From contig NZ_JADEYC010000009.1 of assembly GCF_015209505.1 (NCBI RefSeq), positions 248,001-312,000 on the forward strand: 64,000 bases of DNA, given 5' to 3'. The translations under genes and the position numbers were made by a program. Shown in pieces: positions 50,281 through 58,970 of the stretch. The notes under the pieces are model-generated. The model was given only the letters and a program-made list of their open reading frames with translations. It was not told where the DNA came from and ran no database searches. Numbering within the stretch: the stretch's first letter is position 1; each line of letters opens with the position of its first letter. Source of the stretch: Saccharopolyspora montiporae. Lineage in GTDB: Bacteria; Actinomycetota; Actinomycetes; Mycobacteriales; Pseudonocardiaceae.

Positions 50281-50516
50281 TCACTTGCGGCCGGCGGGCG
50301 GCCTCGACCCTCCCTGACAGTCATTTCGGGCAACGGCTGCTCGGCAAGCACACGTCATCCGCACCGTCAACCCCTCCGGACCAGCCTACCGGCCGACGTA
50401 CGGGTGCGACCACGCCGAGCAGCGCGCAGGAGTTCGAGCGTACTCCGCCCGGGTGGGGTGTGGCTGCCGAGGGCCGAAACCGGACGCGGTGGACAGCACC
50501 CGCGCCCGGCCGACGA

Positions 50517-51071
50517 TCACACGCCGGAGGTGTAGACCTTCGGGTCCAGCGAACCGATGTGCGGCAGGTCGCGGTAGCGCTCCGCGTAGTCGAGGCCGTA
50601 CCCCACGACGAACTCGTTCGGGATGTCGAAGCCCACGTAACCGACCGGCACGTCCACCTGCACCGCGTCCGGCTTGCGCAGCAAGGTGCACACCTCCAGC
50701 GAAGCCGGGTTGCGCGCCTCCAGGTTCTTGAGCAGCCAGGACAGCGTCAGCCCCGAGTCGATGATGTCTTCCAGGATCAGCACGTGCCGCCCGGCGATGT
50801 CCCGGTCCAGGTCCTTGAGGATGCGCACCACCCCGGACGAGGACGTGGTCGAGCCGTACGAGCTCACGGCCATGAACTCCAGCTGGGCAGGCTGCGGGAG
50901 GGCTCGGGCGAAGTCCGTCATGAACATCACCGCCCCCTTCAGCACACCCACCAGGAGCAGATCGCCGCTGACGTTCCGGTAATCCTCGTCGACCTGTTTC
51001 GCCAGTTCGACGACCTTGTCGTTGATCTGCTGCTCGGTGATGAGCACGGAGGCAATGTCGCCGTCGTACAC
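50517..51071 (-). CDS. hpt: Hypoxanthine phosphoribosyltransferase
   Basis: Hpt salvages hypoxanthine (and probably guanine) with PRPP to IMP/GMP. The 184-residue protein has [32 protein letters not shown] and the PRPP motif [16 protein letters not shown], with [22 protein letters not shown] 51071 gives a family-like N-terminus ([17 protein letters not shown]) and has GGGGGAGC upstream. ATG 51239 is also in frame, would add 56 Ala/Gly/Arg-rich residues, and overlaps the tilS stop; it cannot be excluded. Confidence 0.93.
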   Translation of the reverse strand: MYDGDIASVLITEQQINDKVVELAKQVDEDYRNVSGDLLLVGVLKGAVMFMTDFARALPQPAQLEFMAVSSYGSTTSSSGVVRILKDLDRDIAGRHVLILEDIIDSGLTLSWLLKNLEARNPASLEVCTLLRKPDAVQVDVPVGYVGFDIPNEFVVGYGLDYAERYRDLPHIGSLDPKVYTSGV

Positions 51072-51231
51072 GGCCCCGCTCCCCCTCTTTCCGGACTCGA
51101 AACGAACCTTGGAACTGCGCGGACGCGCCGGCGACTCCCCACCGCCCGGTGGAGCACCGCCACCGCGAGCGGCGCCGGTCTGGAAGCGGATCGCGCCGGC
51201 GCCCGCTGCTGCACCGGCCACCTGCGCCGCG

Positions 51232-52206
51232 TCAGCCATTCGGCGGCTTGCGGCCCGCCGCTTCCACCAGAAGCGTCCCATGCTCCCGGCGGAGCACAAA
51301 GTCGCCCGGCAACGCCCGACCCCCCTGGCCCCGCCAAGAACCCACGAGATCGTCGGCCGCGCGCAGGTGCGCATCGCTGAGCTCCGGCACCCCGCGGTCG
51401 AGCAGCCAGGAGCGCAGCACCCGCCTGCGGATCGCCGCCGGCGCCTCCGCCAGCGCGGCGGCGTCCAGCCCACCAGCAGCCTCGACGCGCTCACGCACCT
51501 CCGCGGCGAACCCGTCCAGCACGGCCGAGTCCTCGCGCAGCTGATCGGCCGTGCGGGCCAACGACGCGCCCGCGCCGCCGCCGAGCACGTCCTCCAGCAG
51601 CGGGAGCACCTCTGTGCGCAACCGCACACGGGTGAACGTCGGGTCAACGTTGTGCGGATCGTGCCACGGGGGCAGGCCGAGCTCCCGGCACGCCTGCTCG
51701 GTCGTCTCCCGGCGGACCCCGAGGAACGGCCGCACCCACGGCGGGTCGGATTCGGCCATCCCGCGCAGCGAGCGCGCCCCGGACCCGCGGCCGAGCCCGA
51801 GCAGCACGGTCTCCGCCTGGTCGTCGAGCGTGTGCCCGAGCAGGACCGGCGCCCCGGCGGGCCGGGCCGAGCCCAGCGCCGCGTAACGAGCCCGGCGGGC
51901 AGCCGCTTCCGGCCCGCCCGGCCCGCTCACCTGCACCGGGAGCACTTGCGATCGGAGGCCGAGCCCGGACAGCTGCTCCGCGGTGCGCTGGGCGACCTCG
52001 GCGGATTGCGCCTGCAGCCCGTGGTCCACGACCAGCCCGTGCACCTGCAGACCGCGCCGCAACCCGACGTGCGCGGCCGCCGCGGCCAGCGCCAGCGAAT
52101 CCGGACCGCCCGAACAGGCCACCGCGACCGCATCACCGGTGATCACCGAGCCCAGCAACCGCCGCACGGCGCCGCGGGTGGCGGTCAGGGCGGGAGGAGG
52201 GGGCAC
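51232..52206 (-). CDS. tilS: tRNA(Ile)-lysidine synthetase TilS
   Basis: TilS modifies C34 of tRNA-Ile(CAU) to lysidine so that it reads AUA. The 324-residue protein has the PP-loop [47 protein letters not shown] and the [17 protein letters not shown] region ([20 protein letters not shown]). The C-terminal substrate domains are short, as in mycobacteria. GTG 52206 is preferred over a start within the repeat region upstream. The tilS-hpt-ftsH order matches M. tuberculosis. Confidence 0.95.
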   Translation of the reverse strand: MPPPPALTATRGAVRRLLGSVITGDAVAVACSGGPDSLALAAAAAHVGLRRGLQVHGLVVDHGLQAQSAEVAQRTAEQLSGLGLRSQVLPVQVSGPGGPEAAARRARYAALGSARPAGAPVLLGHTLDDQAETVLLGLGRGSGARSLRGMAESDPPWVRPFLGVRRETTEQACRELGLPPWHDPHNVDPTFTRVRLRTEVLPLLEDVLGGGAGASLARTADQLREDSAVLDGFAAEVRERVEAAGGLDAAALAEAPAAIRRRVLRSWLLDRGVPELSDAHLRAADDLVGSWRGQGGRALPGDFVLRREHGTLLVEAAGRKPPNG

Positions 52207-52232
52207 GCATACATTCTGGCCGGTCGGCGGAT

Positions 52233-52329
52233 GCCCGGGGTGCGGGGTGCCCCCGCACACATCCCGGGGTGCGGGGTGCCGGGGGTGCCCCCGCGAACGT
52301 CCCGGGGTGCGGGGTGCCCCCGCGAACGA
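52233..52329. repeat. Tandem G-rich repeat upstream of tilS
   Basis: Three imperfect copies of a unit of about 29 bp, each starting CCCGGGGTGCGGGGTGCC, lie at 52233-52262, 52263-52300 (with a 9-bp insertion) and 52301-52329. The last two copies end CCCCCGCGAACG. They fill most of the tilS/metalloprotease spacer. Confidence 0.85.
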
Positions 52330-52344
52330 CGGCCGGGCGCGTCG

Positions 52345-53529
52345 TCAGCCGTGCACGCGGCGGACCCAGGCCGGCGGGTCGACCAGCTCCGCGCGGGTCG
52401 GCAGCTCCTGCGGCGAGTTCCACACCGCGTTGAAGCCGTCCATGCCCACCCGGTCCACCACGTAGCGGGTGAACGCCGCGCCCTGCGCGTACTGCTTGAT
52501 CTTGGCGTCCACGCCGAGCAGGCTGCGCAGGATCCGGTCCAGCAGGCCGCCGCCCTTGCGGCGCTCGGTGAACCGCTGCCGGATGGTCGCCACGGTGGGC
52601 ACCACCTGCGGCCCCACCGCGTCCATCACGTGGTCGGCGTGCCCCTCCAGCAGCGTGGACACGGCCAGGATGCGGTCCAGCGCGTCCCGCTGGTCCGGGC
52701 TCTGCAGCAGCTCGACGAGCCCCAGCACGCCGGGGCTGGTCTCCCGGGCGGGGTTGTCCGCACGCGCCTCGCGCACCGCGGCGGGCAGCCGGCTCAGCAC
52801 CTCACCGGTCGTGCCCTCCATCGCGGTCAGCAGAGCACCGAGGCTGGCGGTGAAGTGCTCGCGCAGCCACGGCACGGCGTTGAACTGCAACCGGTGCGTG
52901 GATTCGTGCAGGCACACCCACATCCGGAAGTCGTCCGGCGGAACGCCGAGGGCCTGCTGCGCGGCCACGATGTTCGGCGCCACGAGCAGCAACCGCCCGC
53001 GCTGGCCGGGCACCCCCGAATCACCGAACGGATCGAACTGGCCGAGCACCTTGCCGCCCAGGTAGGCCAGCACGACACCGGCCTGCAACCCGGCGCCGCG
53101 GGCGTTGAGCCCGGCGAGCAGGTCGCTCGACTGCGTCGCCGGATCCTCGGCCAACGCAGCATCGGTGAGCTGGGACAACCCGTCGGCGGCCGCCCGCACC
53201 CAGGTCGGCCGGTCCACGACGGACCCCTCCAGAACGGGCAGGTCCAGGCCCATCCCGGTCAGCTCCCGGACATGGGTCTCCGCGTCCACCGAGAACCGGC
53301 GCAGCGCGCGCACCGCCTCCTCGGCGTGCACGCGGTCCACCTCCGGACCCGGGCGCAGCAGCCGGTTCGCGGTGGCGACCGCGGTCTTCCAGTCCAGCGC
53401 GCTGGGCCCGTCCGCGCCGCTTCCGGCGCGTTCCGGTGGCGGCAACACGGCAGTCGATCGAGCTTGCACGTCTTCGACGGTACCCGCGCGGCGCCGTTCC
53501 CAGGTACCTCTCGTCCGGGTGCCGCTCAC
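52345..53529 (-). CDS. DUF2342 zinc-dependent metalloprotease-like protein
   Basis: The 394-residue protein belongs to the family represented by Rv3626c (DUF2342; sometimes labelled as F420-biosynthesis-associated by profile). Marks are [18 protein letters not shown], the candidate zinc motif [11 protein letters not shown] (HExxH), [15 protein letters not shown] and [21 protein letters not shown] 53529 overlaps the dacB stop (GTGA); a later GTG (53469) is possible. The overlap ties it to the PBP4 gene upstream. The biochemical role is unproven. Confidence 0.87.
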   Translation of the reverse strand: MSGTRTRGTWERRRAGTVEDVQARSTAVLPPPERAGSGADGPSALDWKTAVATANRLLRPGPEVDRVHAEEAVRALRRFSVDAETHVRELTGMGLDLPVLEGSVVDRPTWVRAAADGLSQLTDAALAEDPATQSSDLLAGLNARGAGLQAGVVLAYLGGKVLGQFDPFGDSGVPGQRGRLLLVAPNIVAAQQALGVPPDDFRMWVCLHESTHRLQFNAVPWLREHFTASLGALLTAMEGTTGEVLSRLPAAVREARADNPARETSPGVLGLVELLQSPDQRDALDRILAVSTLLEGHADHVMDAVGPQVVPTVATIRQRFTERRKGGGLLDRILRSLLGVDAKIKQYAQGAAFTRYVVDRVGMDGFNAVWNSPQELPTRAELVDPPAWVRRVHG

Positions 53530-56500
53530 CGGCAGCCGCAGGCGCTGAGCTGGTCGGCGATCCGATCCAGCGCGGGCCGCGCCTCGGTGGAGCTCGTCCC
53601 GTTCGACAGCAGGGTGAACACCAGCAGCCGCCCGTCCCGGGTGACCGCGGTGCCGGCCAGGCTGTTGGCGCCGTCCAGGGTGCCGGTCTTGGCGCGGACC
53701 CAGCCGCGGCCACTGCCGTCCTGGAACCGGGTGGACAAGCTCCCGCTACCGCCCGCCACGGGCAGTCCCGGCAGCAGATCGCGCAGCTTCGCCGCCTGCG
53801 GTGCGAGCCCTCCGGGACCGGGCGGTTCGGTCGCGGTCGCGAGCAACCCCGCCAGCGCCGTGGAACTCGCGCGGTCGTCCAGGGACAACCCGCTGCCGTC
53901 GACCATCTGCGTCGGCCCGAGCTCGAACCCGTTGCGCTGCAGCACCTCGCGGACCGCCCGGGCGGATCCCGCGAAGGACGGTTCGTTGCCGGTGGCGATG
54001 GCGACCTCGCGGCCCAGCGCCTCGGCCAGCACGTTGTCCGAGTGCTGCAGCACCGTCTCGGTCAGTTCGCGCACCGTCGGCGAGCGCACCTCGCCGAGCA
54101 CCTCCGCGCCCGGCGGGGCCTGCCCCTCGGTGACCTCGGCGGTGCCGAGCCCGCCGGCCAGCTGCTGCGCGGCGCCGAGCGCGGGCTGTTCGGAGCGGGG
54201 GCTGGTGTCCTCGGCCGGCTCCTCCCGGTCGCCGTCCAGCATCACCGGATCCATCGGGGCGACGTACCCGCCGGTGACGTCCTCCGGGAGCCAGCCCGGC
54301 GCGGTTTTCGGACCGGCGTAGCGCGAGGTGTCCACCTGCACCGAACGGATCCCGCCGCCGGTCGCGGCGTTGACCTGCTCCACCAGGTCGTCCAGCCGGG
54401 CCGCGCCCGGGTAGACCGACTCCTGCCCCGCGGGCAGCGCGGACAGCGTGGGGTCGCCGCCACCGACGAGCACCACGCTCCCCGGGGCGCTACCGCGCAC
54501 GACCTTCGTGCTGAACCGCTGATCGGGCTCCAGCGCGAGGAGGGCCGCACTGACGGTGAGCAGCTTGCCGTTGGACGCCGGGATCAGCGGCCGGTCGCCC
54601 TGCTGCTGCCAGACGACCTGCCCGCTCTGCGCGTCGAGCACGGTGCCGCTGAGCTCGCCGACCGCGGGGTTGTCCAACGCCCCGGCCAGCTGCTGCGCCA
54701 CCCCGGACTCGGTGGGCAGCGGCGCGGCGTCGTCCAGCGGGCGGATCTGCGGATCGAGGTGCACCGGAGGCGGCGGGTCCTGGACACCGGACGCCAGCTC
54801 GGCGATCTTCGGACCGGTCGCCACCCCGACGCCGAGCAGCACCACGACCGCAGCGGCCACTGCGATGAACGGTCCGCGGCGGCGCTTCCGCGGCGGGGGT
54901 GCGCCGAACCGGTCCGCTTCCGGCGGGGGCGGGGGCCGCTCGCCACCGCCTTCCGCACCGGGCCGTTCTCGCTGCGCAGCGGCTCCGGACACGCCGAGGA
55001 AATCCTCCGGGCGCGCCTCTCGGGGTTCGTCGAAGTCCGGCCGGGCGAACTGCTGGGTCTGCTCGGCGGCACCCGGCACCACCACCGGGATGTGCTCGGT
55101 CGCCGGACCGGTGCCCGTCTCACGGGCCCCGCTGCCTTCGTGGATCCCGCTGCCCTCGTGGATCCCGCTGCCGTCGTGGATCCCGCTGCCGATGTCGATC
55201 CGGCCGGTCTGCTCCGCGGCGGATTCCGGCGGCGCCACGCGCGGCACCGGTCCGGTGTCGCCGACCGGGCGCAACTGCTGGGTCCGCTCCGCCGCGGCCT
55301 CCGGCGGCGCGATGCGGCTGAACTGCTGGGTGTGCTCGATACCGGCGGATTCCGGCTCGGGCGGATTCGCCGCGGAGACCGGAGTCGAGGGCTCGGGCTG
55401 TTCGTCCTCCTGCGGACCGCTACCGCCCGGCACGTCCGGGTCCGGCGCGTCGTCCTCAGCCGCTGCGGGAGCAGGATCGGTTCCGGGGTCGCCGCCGTCC
55501 TGTTCCGCTGCGTCCGGCGCGCCGTCCGTCGGTCCTGCTGGGTCGTCGGGTCCTGCTGCGTCGTCGGGTCCCGCGGCGTCGTCGGGCTCCGGCCCGGTCG
55601 CGACGGCGGACCGGTCCGCCGCGGAGTCCGTCGAACCGACCGCGGACGGGAAGGCCCCGGTCGCCGCAGTGATCCCGGCCCGCTCGGCGGGCTCTGCGTT
55701 GTCCGGTTCTGCGACACCCGACTCCGCCGCGTCCTGCTCGGCAGTCACGTCCTGCTCGGCAATGCCCGGTGCTGCGGCATCCGGCTCGGCGGCGGTGTCC
55801 TGCGCACCGGCTGTCGTCTCGGCATCGGCGTCCGCGGCGACCGCCGGTTCCGGCTGGTCGGCGACGTCCTCGGATGCCGATTCCGCGGATGCCGGGTCCG
55901 CGGATGCCGTGCCCTCGGATGCCGGGTCCTCGGATGCCGGGTCGTCCTGCGGCCCGTCCGGTTCGGCGGACGGGGACCGCTCGGCCGAGCGGTCCTGCTC
56001 CGGGGGCGCCGAACGCGTGGCGAACGCATCGGTAGCCCGCCCGTCGGGGCCGGTGTCCGCATTCGCCGAGGCCTCGTCCGCGGCAGGATCGGGCTCCACC
56101 AGCGATCCGCTGCGCCGGTCGATCATCGGCTTGGCGCCGGAGCCACCCGGCTCGACGGCCGTTTCGCCGGTGTCCGCCTGATCACCGGGCGCCGCATCCC
56201 CACCGGAATCCTGCTCGGTGCCGGAGTCGTCTTCGACGTCGGAGTCCCGCTCGGTGCCGGAGTCGTGCTCATCGGGCACGTCGGGCCGATCGGTGGTGAG
56301 CACGCCGGACACGCTCACCTCGGTAGCCCGCGAGCCGCCGGCGGCCGGTGCCTCGTTCACCTCGGCGGCACTATCCGCCTCGACGGCGCCATCCGAACCG
56401 GCAGCATCATCCGAACCGGCAGGGTCGTCGGGCGCGGTGCCGGCCTCGGAGGCGCGCACGTCGGCAGCGCTCCCGGCGCCCGAGGCGTCCTCAGCGACCT

Positions 56501-56858
56501 GCCCGGTCTCGGTCTCCGCGGTATCGGCACCGCCCTCGGCGGCGGCACCCGAGGCACCCGCGTCCGCGGCGGCGGGCTCGATCACGTCTGCTTCGGGCGC
56601 ATCGTCCGCGTGATCCGCGGTGCCCGGTTTCCGCTGGGCGTCCGGTTCCCCGGGTTCGCCCGGGATGCTCTCGGCGTTCCCAAGCGGCTCGCTCCCGGCC
56701 GGGGCCGTGTCCGCGACCTGGTCCGACTCGTCCTGGCCCGACTGCGCCCGATCCGATTCCGATTCCGACGCAGGTGGGGCGGGGGTTTCACCATCCGATG
56801 CAGGCGGGCGGACGTCGGTTTCGGACACCTCACCCCGGGGGCTGTGGGGTTCGGGCAC
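53526..56858 (-). CDS. dacB: D-alanyl-D-alanine carboxypeptidase (PBP4/DacB) with giant disordered N-terminal tail
   Basis: The 1110-residue protein has three parts. Residues 1-658 are acidic and low-complexity (Ala, Asp, Glu, Pro, Ser) with several 18-bp in-frame repeats and TQQF/TQQL motifs at 510, 526 and 601. Residues about 661-682 form one helix after PRKRRR, so the tail is cytoplasmic. From about 700 comes a class C penicillin-binding domain (peptidase S13): [15 protein letters not shown] (catalytic Ser762, Lys765), [11 protein letters not shown] and [13 protein letters not shown]. It trims peptidoglycan stem peptides outside the membrane. AGGAGG lies 5 nt before GTG 56858, so the long start is real. 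Rv3627c is only about 460 residues. Confidence 0.9.
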   Translation of the reverse strand: MPEPHSPRGEVSETDVRPPASDGETPAPPASESESDRAQSGQDESDQVADTAPAGSEPLGNAESIPGEPGEPDAQRKPGTADHADDAPEADVIEPAAADAGASGAAAEGGADTAETETGQVAEDASGAGSAADVRASEAGTAPDDPAGSDDAAGSDGAVEADSAAEVNEAPAAGGSRATEVSVSGVLTTDRPDVPDEHDSGTERDSDVEDDSGTEQDSGGDAAPGDQADTGETAVEPGGSGAKPMIDRRSGSLVEPDPAADEASANADTGPDGRATDAFATRSAPPEQDRSAERSPSAEPDGPQDDPASEDPASEGTASADPASAESASEDVADQPEPAVAADADAETTAGAQDTAAEPDAAAPGIAEQDVTAEQDAAESGVAEPDNAEPAERAGITAATGAFPSAVGSTDSAADRSAVATGPEPDDAAGPDDAAGPDDPAGPTDGAPDAAEQDGGDPGTDPAPAAAEDDAPDPDVPGGSGPQEDEQPEPSTPVSAANPPEPESAGIEHTQQFSRIAPPEAAAERTQQLRPVGDTGPVPRVAPPESAAEQTGRIDIGSGIHDGSGIHEGSGIHEGSGARETGTGPATEHIPVVVPGAAEQTQQFARPDFDEPREARPEDFLGVSGAAAQRERPGAEGGGERPPPPPEADRFGAPPPRKRRRGPFIAVAAAVVVLLGVGVATGPKIAELASGVQDPPPPVHLDPQIRPLDDAAPLPTESGVAQQLAGALDNPAVGELSGTVLDAQSGQVVWQQQGDRPLIPASNGKLLTVSAALLALEPDQRFSTKVVRGSAPGSVVLVGGGDPTLSALPAGQESVYPGAARLDDLVEQVNAATGGGIRSVQVDTSRYAGPKTAPGWLPEDVTGGYVAPMDPVMLDGDREEPAEDTSPRSEQPALGAAQQLAGGLGTAEVTEGQAPPGAEVLGEVRSPTVRELTETVLQHSDNVLAEALGREVAIATGNEPSFAGSARAVREVLQRNGFELGPTQMVDGSGLSLDDRASSTALAGLLATATEPPGPGGLAPQAAKLRDLLPGLPVAGGSGSLSTRFQDGSGRGWVRAKTGTLDGANSLAGTAVTRDGRLLVFTLLSNGTSSTEARPALDRIADQLSACGCR
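55131..55194. repeat. 18-bp tandem repeats in dacB (GSGIHE unit)
   Basis: TGGATCCCGCTGCCCTCG and two near-identical copies (55141, 55159, 55177), preceded by a partial copy, encode [12 protein letters not shown] repeats in the cytoplasmic tail. Confidence 0.9.
55531..55584. repeat. 18-bp tandem repeats in dacB (DDAAGP unit)
   Basis: GGTCCTGCTGGGTCGTCG and two variants (55549, 55567) encode three DDAAGP-like hexapeptides. Confidence 0.9.
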
Positions 56859-57006
56859 GTACTCCTCCTCGACGTGATCGCCAGCCTGCCAGATTGCGAG
56901 CTCTCACACTGCGGTGGGGCCCGGCGGGACATCGTGGTCCACACTAGACGTGGTGAAGCGCGTGAGCGCGCGGCTGCACGACGACGCACGATTGGCGAGG
57001 AATCGA

Positions 57007-57495
57007 GTGGACTTCGACGTCATGATCGAGATCCCCAAGGGGAGCCGAAACAAGTACGAGGTGGACCACAAGACGGGACGCATCCGTCTGGACCGGACGC
57101 TGTTCACCGCCACCCAGTACCCGGCCGACTACGGGTTCGTCGAGGACACGCTCGGCGAGGACGGCGACCCGTTGGACGCGCTGGTGCTGGTCCAGGAGCC
57201 GACCTTCCCCGGCTGCCTGATCACCGCGCGCGCAGTGGGCATGTTCCGGATGCGCGACGAGAAGGGCGGCGATGACAAGCTCATCTGCGTGCCCTCCGAC
57301 GACCCCCGCCAGGAGCACCTGCGCGACATCCACCACCTCTCCGAGTTCTACCGCCTGGAGATCCAGCACTTCTTCGAGGTGTACAAGGATCTGGAGCCGG
57401 GCAAGAGCGTGGAAGGCGCTACCTGGGTCGGCCGCGCCGAGGCCGAAGAGGAGATCAAGATCTCCTACGAGCGCGCCAAGAAGGAAGGGCACTGA
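57007..57495 (+). CDS. ppa: Inorganic pyrophosphatase (family I)
   Basis: Ppa hydrolyses pyrophosphate and drives biosynthesis forward. The 162-residue protein has [42 protein letters not shown] with the metal-binding DGDPLD motif, and a C-terminal helix. GTG 57007 has GAGGAA just upstream and matches actinobacterial PPases that start VEFDVxIEIPKG. It is divergent from dacB across 148 bp, as Rv3627c-Rv3628. Confidence 0.96.
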   Translation: MDFDVMIEIPKGSRNKYEVDHKTGRIRLDRTLFTATQYPADYGFVEDTLGEDGDPLDALVLVQEPTFPGCLITARAVGMFRMRDEKGGDDKLICVPSDDPRQEHLRDIHHLSEFYRLEIQHFFEVYKDLEPGKSVEGATWVGRAEAEEEIKISYERAKKEGH

Positions 57496-57531
57496 GCCGG
57501 TTCCCGGCCACGGGACGGCCGTGACTTCGGC

Positions 57532-57567
57532 GGTCGCCTGATCTTCAGAGGTCGCCTGATCTTCAGA
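57532..57567. repeat. 18-bp direct tandem repeat
   Basis: GGTCGCCTGATCTTCAGA occurs twice head to tail (57532-57549, 57550-57567) directly before the ppa terminator. Confidence 0.92.
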
Positions 57568-57593
57568 GGGGCACTGCCGTTCGGCGGTGCCCC
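57568..57593 (+). terminator. Rho-independent terminator of ppa
   Basis: GGGGCACTGCCG and CGGCGGTGCCCC pair across a 2-nt TT loop with one wobble pair; TTTCTGCGTTT follows. This is the clearest T-tailed terminator in the window. Confidence 0.85.
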
Positions 57594-57624
57594 TTTCTGC
57601 GTTTCCGGACGGGCCTGCCTCAAG

Positions 57625-57677
57625 TTGTGCACAGTCCTGTGGACAACTTGCCGGCCTGTGGACAACTCGGTGGACAA
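57625..57677. other. Cluster of four DnaA-box-like 9-mers
   Basis: TTGTGCACA (57625-57633), TGTGGACAA (57638-57646), TGTGGACAA (57657-57665) and GGTGGACAA (57669-57677). The middle two are exact reverse complements of the actinobacterial DnaA box TTGTCCACA; the outer two have one mismatch each. Confidence 0.65.
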
Positions 57678-57708
57678 CGTCGTGTCCGGCGTTCACCCGC
57701 GAACGAGC

Positions 57709-57740
57709 GCGGCGCCCCCACCGAGAGGCAGGGGCGCCGC
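57709..57740. terminator. Hairpin at the end of the secreted-protein gene region
   Basis: GCGGCGCCCC (57709-57718) pairs perfectly with GGGGCGCCGC (57731-57740) over a 12-nt loop. It lies 165 bp beyond the convergent gene's stop and may terminate either direction. Confidence 0.5.
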
Positions 57741-57905
57741 AGGTGTGTGTGCCGCGGTTCTCCGGGGCGTTTGCCCGCGGCAGGTCGTGGTCGATGGCGC
57801 CAGCTCCGCACCGGGACTTCCTCGACTCGCGATGTCGGTCACCGCCGTGCGGAGTCCTGTCGGCGGACCACCGCCGGCGCCACGGCGACGGGCGGGGGTC
57901 GCGGA

Positions 57906-58682
57906 TCAGCCGCCGAGCTGGGTCTCACCGCCGAGCGGACCGTGCGCCACCACATCACCGACCTGCTCGGTCAGCCCGGACACGGCAGGGGTGGCCTCGC
58001 CGATCGGCAGCTCGCCGGCCAGCTGGTCGACGGCCTCGCCCGGTTCGGTCACCTCGCGCAGCGGGGTCGTCGTGCGCGCACCGGTGTCCGCAGCGCCCTG
58101 CTCGTCCGCAGCACCCTGCGCCGCCGCCGGGATCTGCTCCGCCGGGGCCTGTCCGGCGACCGAGCCGACGAGGCCGTCCACCGCGTCGTGCAGCGTGCCG
58201 GTGAGCTCACCCCCGGCCTGGCCGTGCGAGCCCACCGGCTCCGGGTTGGCGGGCTTGGTCTGCGGCGTGGTCGCCTGCGCGCCGTCCAGCTGGGTGCCGT
58301 CCAGAGCCCCGCCGAGGCCACCGGCCAGCAGGTCCCCGGTCGGGTCGCCGGACCGGGCACCGGACTGCCCCGCGCCCTGCAGCACCTCGCCGACCGGCTC
58401 CAGCGCGTCCAGCGGCTGGCCGCTTCCGCTGAGCAGGTCCGCCGCCGGGTCCTGGCCACCACTGCGGCCGGCCAGCTGCTCCAGCGGCACGACCTCGCCG
58501 ACGCTGCGCTTGGCGGATTCCAGCGTTCCTGCGGCGTGGTAGGCGGTTTGGGCCGCGTTGTTGTCCGTGGGCAGTTCCGCCGGGAGTTCCGGTGCTCCGG
58601 CCGCGCCGGCCGGAGCGGCGAACCCGGCTGCGCCGGCCCCGCCGACCAGCATCGCGGCTGCCGTGGTCAGAGTGCGCTTCAT
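57906..58682 (-). CDS. Secreted low-complexity protein of unknown function
   Basis: The 258-residue protein begins with a clear Sec signal peptide (MKRTLTTAAAMLVGGAGAAG, then FAAPAGAAGAPE with AGA-A cleavage). The mature part is rich in Gly, Ala, Gln, Leu and Pro, with amphipathic segments such as VVPLEQLAGRSGG, QPLDALEPVGEVLQG and EAVDQLAGELPIGE. It has no cysteine after the signal, no LPXTG anchor and no recognised domain. AAGGAG is 7 nt before ATG 58682. It resembles the ATP-rich secreted or chaplin-like small secreted proteins of actinomycetes only in composition. I do not recognise the family. Confidence 0.72.
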   Translation of the reverse strand: MKRTLTTAAAMLVGGAGAAGFAAPAGAAGAPELPAELPTDNNAAQTAYHAAGTLESAKRSVGEVVPLEQLAGRSGGQDPAADLLSGSGQPLDALEPVGEVLQGAGQSGARSGDPTGDLLAGGLGGALDGTQLDGAQATTPQTKPANPEPVGSHGQAGGELTGTLHDAVDGLVGSVAGQAPAEQIPAAAQGAADEQGAADTGARTTTPLREVTEPGEAVDQLAGELPIGEATPAVSGLTEQVGDVVAHGPLGGETQLGG

Positions 58683-58763
58683 CGCAGTGCTCCTTTCCCG
58701 CACAGGGAGGGGTCCTGTGCAGGCCGGAGATTACGGAACAATGAACTTTCACTTTTCAGCGAT

Positions 58764-58782
58764 CACATACGTGGGATATGTG
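58764..58782. promoter_or_regulatory. Inverted repeat upstream of the secreted-protein gene
   Basis: CACATA-N7-TATGTG stands about 80 bp upstream of ATG 58682 in an unusually A/T-rich stretch and could be an operator. The binder is unknown. Confidence 0.35.
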
Positions 58783-58904
58783 CGCAACCGGTCATCGGCC
58801 TCGCCGAAATGGCCACCCCACCGGGTGAGAAAACTGCGAACGGCCGCCGATGATTCACAGAACGCGATGAGGACTCCGCGAGTGCCGGCGGCCCGGACGT
58901 GCAA

Positions 58905-58942
58905 CGGCGCCGACCGCGGAACTCGTTCCGCGGTCGGCGCCG
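58905..58942. terminator. Terminator downstream of the SLATT gene
   Basis: Perfect 17-bp arms CGGCGCCGACCGCGGAA (58905-58921) and TTCCGCGGTCGGCGCCG (58926-58942) with a 4-nt CTCG loop lie 28 bp beyond the SLATT stop. Confidence 0.85.
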
Positions 58943-58970
58943 GTCACCTCCACCTCACCGGGTGGGGCGT

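Larger units (their letters stand above)
57496..57905. other. Convergent intergenic region after ppa
   Basis: The 410 bp between ppa and the convergent secreted-protein gene hold an 18-bp direct repeat, a ppa terminator, four DnaA-box-like sites and a second hairpin. No coding frame with support was seen. Confidence 0.7.

Noticed and set aside
51072..51239. N-terminal extension of Hpt from ATG 51239
   Set aside because: The added 56 residues are Ala/Gly/Arg-rich without homologous character, and GTG 51071 has a better family-like start; the overlap with the tilS stop keeps it possible but less likely.
53436..57275. 1279-codon plus-strand open frame opposite dacB
   Set aside because: Composition and repeats are explained by the dacB coding frame; it also runs through ppa in another frame.
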